A stretch of 64,000 nt of DNA from Caldilineaceae bacterium bin5 (lineage in GTDB: Bacteria; Chloroflexota; Anaerolineae; Caldilineales; Caldilineaceae), in contig MPML01000007.1 in the NCBI GenBank assembly GCA_002238445.1, positions 80,398 to 144,397 of the forward strand, in the 5' to 3' direction. Positions 61,499 to 64,000 of the stretch are shown in pieces; within the stretch, counting starts at the first letter, position 1, and the number at the start of each line of letters is the position of its first letter. The position numbers and the translations under genes were made by a program. The notes beneath the pieces were generated by a model. It searched no databases. It had not been told where the DNA came from and worked only from the letters and a program-made list of their open reading frames with translations.

Positions 61499-62449
61499 CT
61501 AAAACAACCTGCGTTTGTCCACGATGTTGCGGAGCGTCTCACCCTGCAGATAGCGGTGCAGGTTGTCCCGCAGCGTATCAATTCGCCGTTGAGGCACATG
61601 TGGATTGTCGGCAGCTACGTGCGGCGTCATGATTACGTTTTCCATTTGCCACAGCGGATGCGCAGCCGGCAGAGGCTCAGTTTCATACACATCCAGCGCG
61701 GCGCCGGCAATGCCGCCCGCATTCAGTGCATCGACCAGCGCGTCCAATTTGACGACGACCCCGCGGCTGATGTTTATGAGATAGGCTGACGGTTTCATTT
61801 GCCCCAATTCTTCGGCGCCGATCAAGCCAACTGTTTCCGGCGTCTGTGGAACGCAGCTCACCACAAAATCTGAGTCTCTCATCAGATCGTGAAGGCGGTC
61901 CTGCGGCCACAGCGCGTCCAAGCCCAGGCTGCCGCCCAACGCCTCGTCGGGTCGTGCGTCAACCGCAATCACGCGCATGTCGTGCGCCTTACCTCTGCGC
62001 GCCAGCTCCGAACCTATGCCCCCCAACCCGATAATTCCCAGTGTGCAATCGCCCAAATGATGGACGGGCGTGCCCTTTCGCCACTCACCCTGGACCTGGC
62101 GCCGCATATACAGATGAATGCCGCGGGCGAACATAAGAATGAAACAGAATGCATGATCTGCAATCATGTCACTGTAGATTTTGGACATGTTGCTGACAAC
62201 GATATCGCTTTCGACCAGTTCCGGAAACATGTAGTGCTCCAGACCGGCGATCGGGGTTTGCAGCCATTGCAGGCTCTCGGCCCGCGCAAGCAGGGCCGGC
62301 GTGAGATTGCCGTACATACCCACTGCCTGCGGAATCGCGGCCAGGGCGTCCTCCTCTGTCAGCGCGTTGACGACTTCCAACTCCGGAGAAACCGCCTGCA
62401 CTTGAGCAAGTTCGTCGGGCGTAAGCGGCGGGTATATTAGAAAGTTCAT
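61499..62449 (-). CDS. D-2-hydroxyacid dehydrogenase (NAD-dependent)
   Basis: A 316-residue oxidoreductase of the D-isomer 2-hydroxyacid family. The NAD motif is LGIIGLGGIGSELARRG. The catalytic Arg is in YLINISRGVVV, the Glu in LDVYETEPLP and the His in VIMTPHVAADN. The substrate (a 2-keto/2-hydroxy acid) cannot be set. GAGGTG precedes the ATG at 62449, which starts the family match; a longer frame from 62521 is not supported. It follows the Gfo/Idh/MocA gene by 19 bases, in the same direction. Confidence 0.88.
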   Translation of the reverse strand: MNFLIYPPLTPDELAQVQAVSPELEVVNALTEEDALAAIPQAVGMYGNLTPALLARAESLQWLQTPIAGLEHYMFPELVESDIVVSNMSKIYSDMIADHAFCFILMFARGIHLYMRRQVQGEWRKGTPVHHLGDCTLGIIGLGGIGSELARRGKAHDMRVIAVDARPDEALGGSLGLDALWPQDRLHDLMRDSDFVVSCVPQTPETVGLIGAEELGQMKPSAYLINISRGVVVKLDALVDALNAGGIAGAALDVYETEPLPAAHPLWQMENVIMTPHVAADNPHVPQRRIDTLRDNLHRYLQGETLRNIVDKRRLF

Positions 62450-62468
62450 CTGGCTCGCACCTCTTTTT

Positions 62469-63623
62469 CTATTGTGGTTTACGTCTGTGGGCAGCGTAGC
62501 GGGTTGAGTATAACAGCTCATCCACGTTTACACGCTCACCGCCCAGGTCGTCAGAAACATTCGCGCCGAGCACGGCGGCGAGACTGTTCATGGCATCGCT
62601 GAATGGAGAGCGGATCAGGTCGGGGCGACCCTCGGTTATCGCCTGAATGAAAAGTTCACTGATTGCAAACGTGTCGTCTCCGCCCCGACCCTCGAAGAGC
62701 AGCTTCCTGACAGCATCTTGCGCGGGCGGCTGCGACGGCGGGTAGGGCCCATCATACTGGTACATAATGACGCCGTCGTCCTTTATCTCCGCCCGTCCCT
62801 CAGTCCAGAGAACCTGGTGGTCCATATGGCTTGCATAGACCTTGCGCAAGCGCGAAAGCGTCAGCGAGCCGATGGCGCCGCCGGCAAACCCAAAATGCAC
62901 ACTGTATGTGTAAGGGTTATCGGCGTCGTCGTAGATTTCATCCGGCGGCCGGTGCTGATAGTGGGCCTGCACCCACTCGACATCGCCAAACCAGTAGCGC
63001 CAGAGGTCCAGAAGATGGATGCCGCCTTCGACCACCGTCATGCCGCTCCAGGCCCGGTTTGCAGTCCAAATCCTGTTGCGCGGGCCGCCGTGAAGTTCGG
63101 TCTGATGGTGCTTTACATTGTGCCCTTCCAACGGACCGTGAAACGTGTAGCAGGCCATCAGCGGCGTCCTGCCTTCCCGCAGCAGGTTGAAAATCGCTTC
63201 GTGGCGGCCGTCGAAACGCTGCTGGAATCCTACAGTTGAAATCACGCCCGTTTCCCGGATTACGGCCTCCATCTCCAAGGCCTCGTCCAGGAAGAGACTC
63301 ATCGGTTTCTCGACGAACAGATGCAACCCGGCCCTGGCCGCGCGCAGAACCTCGCCTGCGTGGAGATTGGGTGGAATGCAAATGTAGAGGGCGTCCTGTT
63401 CCTGGGCAAGCAGCTCATTGAAATCGGTAGTGAGCACTATGCCGTCGGGCCGAAAACCCTCCACATACTTTCTTATCTTGCTTTGGTCCAGGTTTGAAGC
63501 AAATGCATCGGCTAAGGTTGTCAACCTGACTTCGCCTCGCTCCTGTAACCTCCACAGCGCTTTCAAGTGTTGCAGCCCCCGCTGCCCCAGACCCATCAGA
63601 GCGACGCGTACAGGTCTCGTCAT
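62469..63623 (-). CDS. Gfo/Idh/MocA-family oxidoreductase
   Basis: A 384-residue NAD(P)-dependent sugar or inositol dehydrogenase-type enzyme. RVALMGLGQRGLQHLKAL is the Rossmann motif, HLFVEKPMSLFLDEALEM holds the conserved Lys of EKP, and HLLDLWRYWFGDVEWVQA contains the HxxD-like block near the active site. The C-terminal half is the family beta-sheet domain. The substrate is not predictable. Together with the following dehydrogenase gene it may serve a sugar or hydroxyacid pathway. Confidence 0.9.
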   Translation of the reverse strand: MTRPVRVALMGLGQRGLQHLKALWRLQERGEVRLTTLADAFASNLDQSKIRKYVEGFRPDGIVLTTDFNELLAQEQDALYICIPPNLHAGEVLRAARAGLHLFVEKPMSLFLDEALEMEAVIRETGVISTVGFQQRFDGRHEAIFNLLREGRTPLMACYTFHGPLEGHNVKHHQTELHGGPRNRIWTANRAWSGMTVVEGGIHLLDLWRYWFGDVEWVQAHYQHRPPDEIYDDADNPYTYSVHFGFAGGAIGSLTLSRLRKVYASHMDHQVLWTEGRAEIKDDGVIMYQYDGPYPPSQPPAQDAVRKLLFEGRGGDDTFAISELFIQAITEGRPDLIRSPFSDAMNSLAAVLGANVSDDLGGERVNVDELLYSTRYAAHRRKPQ

Positions 63624-63816
63624 CTTGGCTCCTTTGTCTCTTGTCCACCCTCATGAACGGGGATTCCGCCCTCACGGTCTTTGTCCCAGTGACTGTGGTG
63701 CAACGACAGAGCGACGGAGACTCCCGGTCGCCTTCCATTGTAACGGAAAACGGTCAGTGGGCAACGCTGGAACGGCCGCGCTCCGCGCGTCATTCGCGTG
63801 ACGGCTTAGATTTGCC

Positions 63817-64000
63817 GTAACTACTAAGCCACAGCAGTTGACCAGCCAGTCATCCTTGGAACTGTTCAGGCTCTTGGTGACGCAACTGGTGTACAGCCGC
63901 CGCCATGCTCGCCAGCCGACACGTTGCGAAGAATGCACACGGTCGGTGAGAGATGGTTTTGTAGGGGGGCGTTGCGGGGGCGCAGCCCCTGCACAAGGGA
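63817..64000 (+). mobile_element. Non-autonomous MITE-like element, copy 6 (cut by the window edge)
   Basis: It begins GTAACTACTAAGCCACAGC and for about 180 bases matches the reverse complement of copy 4 (39.4 kb), including the arm near ACTGTTCAGGCTCTTGGTGA, and reaches the core at about 63962. The octamer before it is GATTTGCC; the matching duplication would lie beyond the window. Confidence 0.88.

Overview
The window looks like a chromosomal segment of a Gram-type-atypical, heterotrophic bacterium, most probably a member of the Chloroflexota (Anaerolineae/Caldilineae-like). The reasons are indirect. Solute-binding lipoproteins carry long Ala/Glu/Pro-rich linkers after the lipobox. A T-box controls serS. 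The carotenoid cluster has a fused CrtYc/CrtYd-type cyclase, a CruF hydratase and a CrtQ/CruC-like glycosyltransferase, the gene set of glycosylated hydroxy-gamma-carotenes in that phylum. Several large ABC import operons are present. Taxonomy is inference only; no rRNA gene is present.

Layout. 1-6 kb (minus strand): the start of serS behind a T-box leader, then a block of a catalytic-domain-less polyphosphate kinase-like protein, a YceI lipoprotein, a membrane sulfatase-fold enzyme, an HD phosphohydrolase and a CHAD protein. 6-9 kb: a sugar-acid catabolic set (UxuA-like dehydratase, DHDPS/KDG-aldolase-like lyase) with a nucleoside hydrolase. 10-13.8 kb: the three-gene circularly permuted ATP-grasp / alpha-E / transglutaminase operon. 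13.9-16 kb: NIPSNAP protein and a family 4 glycosidase. 16-25 kb: an oligopeptide-type ABC operon (oppD-A-B-C, then a multiheme cytochrome, then oppF) behind a near-consensus promoter. 26-34.5 kb: the carotenoid cluster, with crtB divergent from a B12-binding MerR regulator, followed by overlapping genes for lycopene cyclase, an exported protein, CruF, PlsY, a glycosyltransferase and an Sfp-type PPTase. 34.6-39.4 kb: small membrane proteins, Bcp peroxiredoxin, a lipase, TrpF and an MptG-like protein. 39.8-46.8 kb: a monosaccharide-type ABC operon that ends in an FtsX-type permease. 47.8-54.8 kb: housekeeping genes rsmE, prmA, dnaJ, coaE and an ABC-F ATPase, plus an EamA exporter. 55.5-61.4 kb: a complete branched-chain amino-acid (Liv) operon. 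61.5-63.6 kb: a D-2-hydroxyacid dehydrogenase and a Gfo/Idh/MocA oxidoreductase.

The most unusual item is a family of about 290-310 bp non-coding mobile elements (six copies plus one core remnant; one copy runs off the right edge). They have GTAACTACT-type inverted ends, perfect 8-bp target duplications in two copies (14.2 and 39.4 kb), and a G+C-rich core predicted to fold as a three-way junction. One arm of the core changes between copies with compensating substitutions. The GTAA ends and 8-bp duplication fit mobilisation by an IS66-family transposase. Copies sit right next to promoters or gene starts. A second recurrent feature is a long perfect inverted repeat between the solute-binding gene and the first permease gene in all three ABC import operons.
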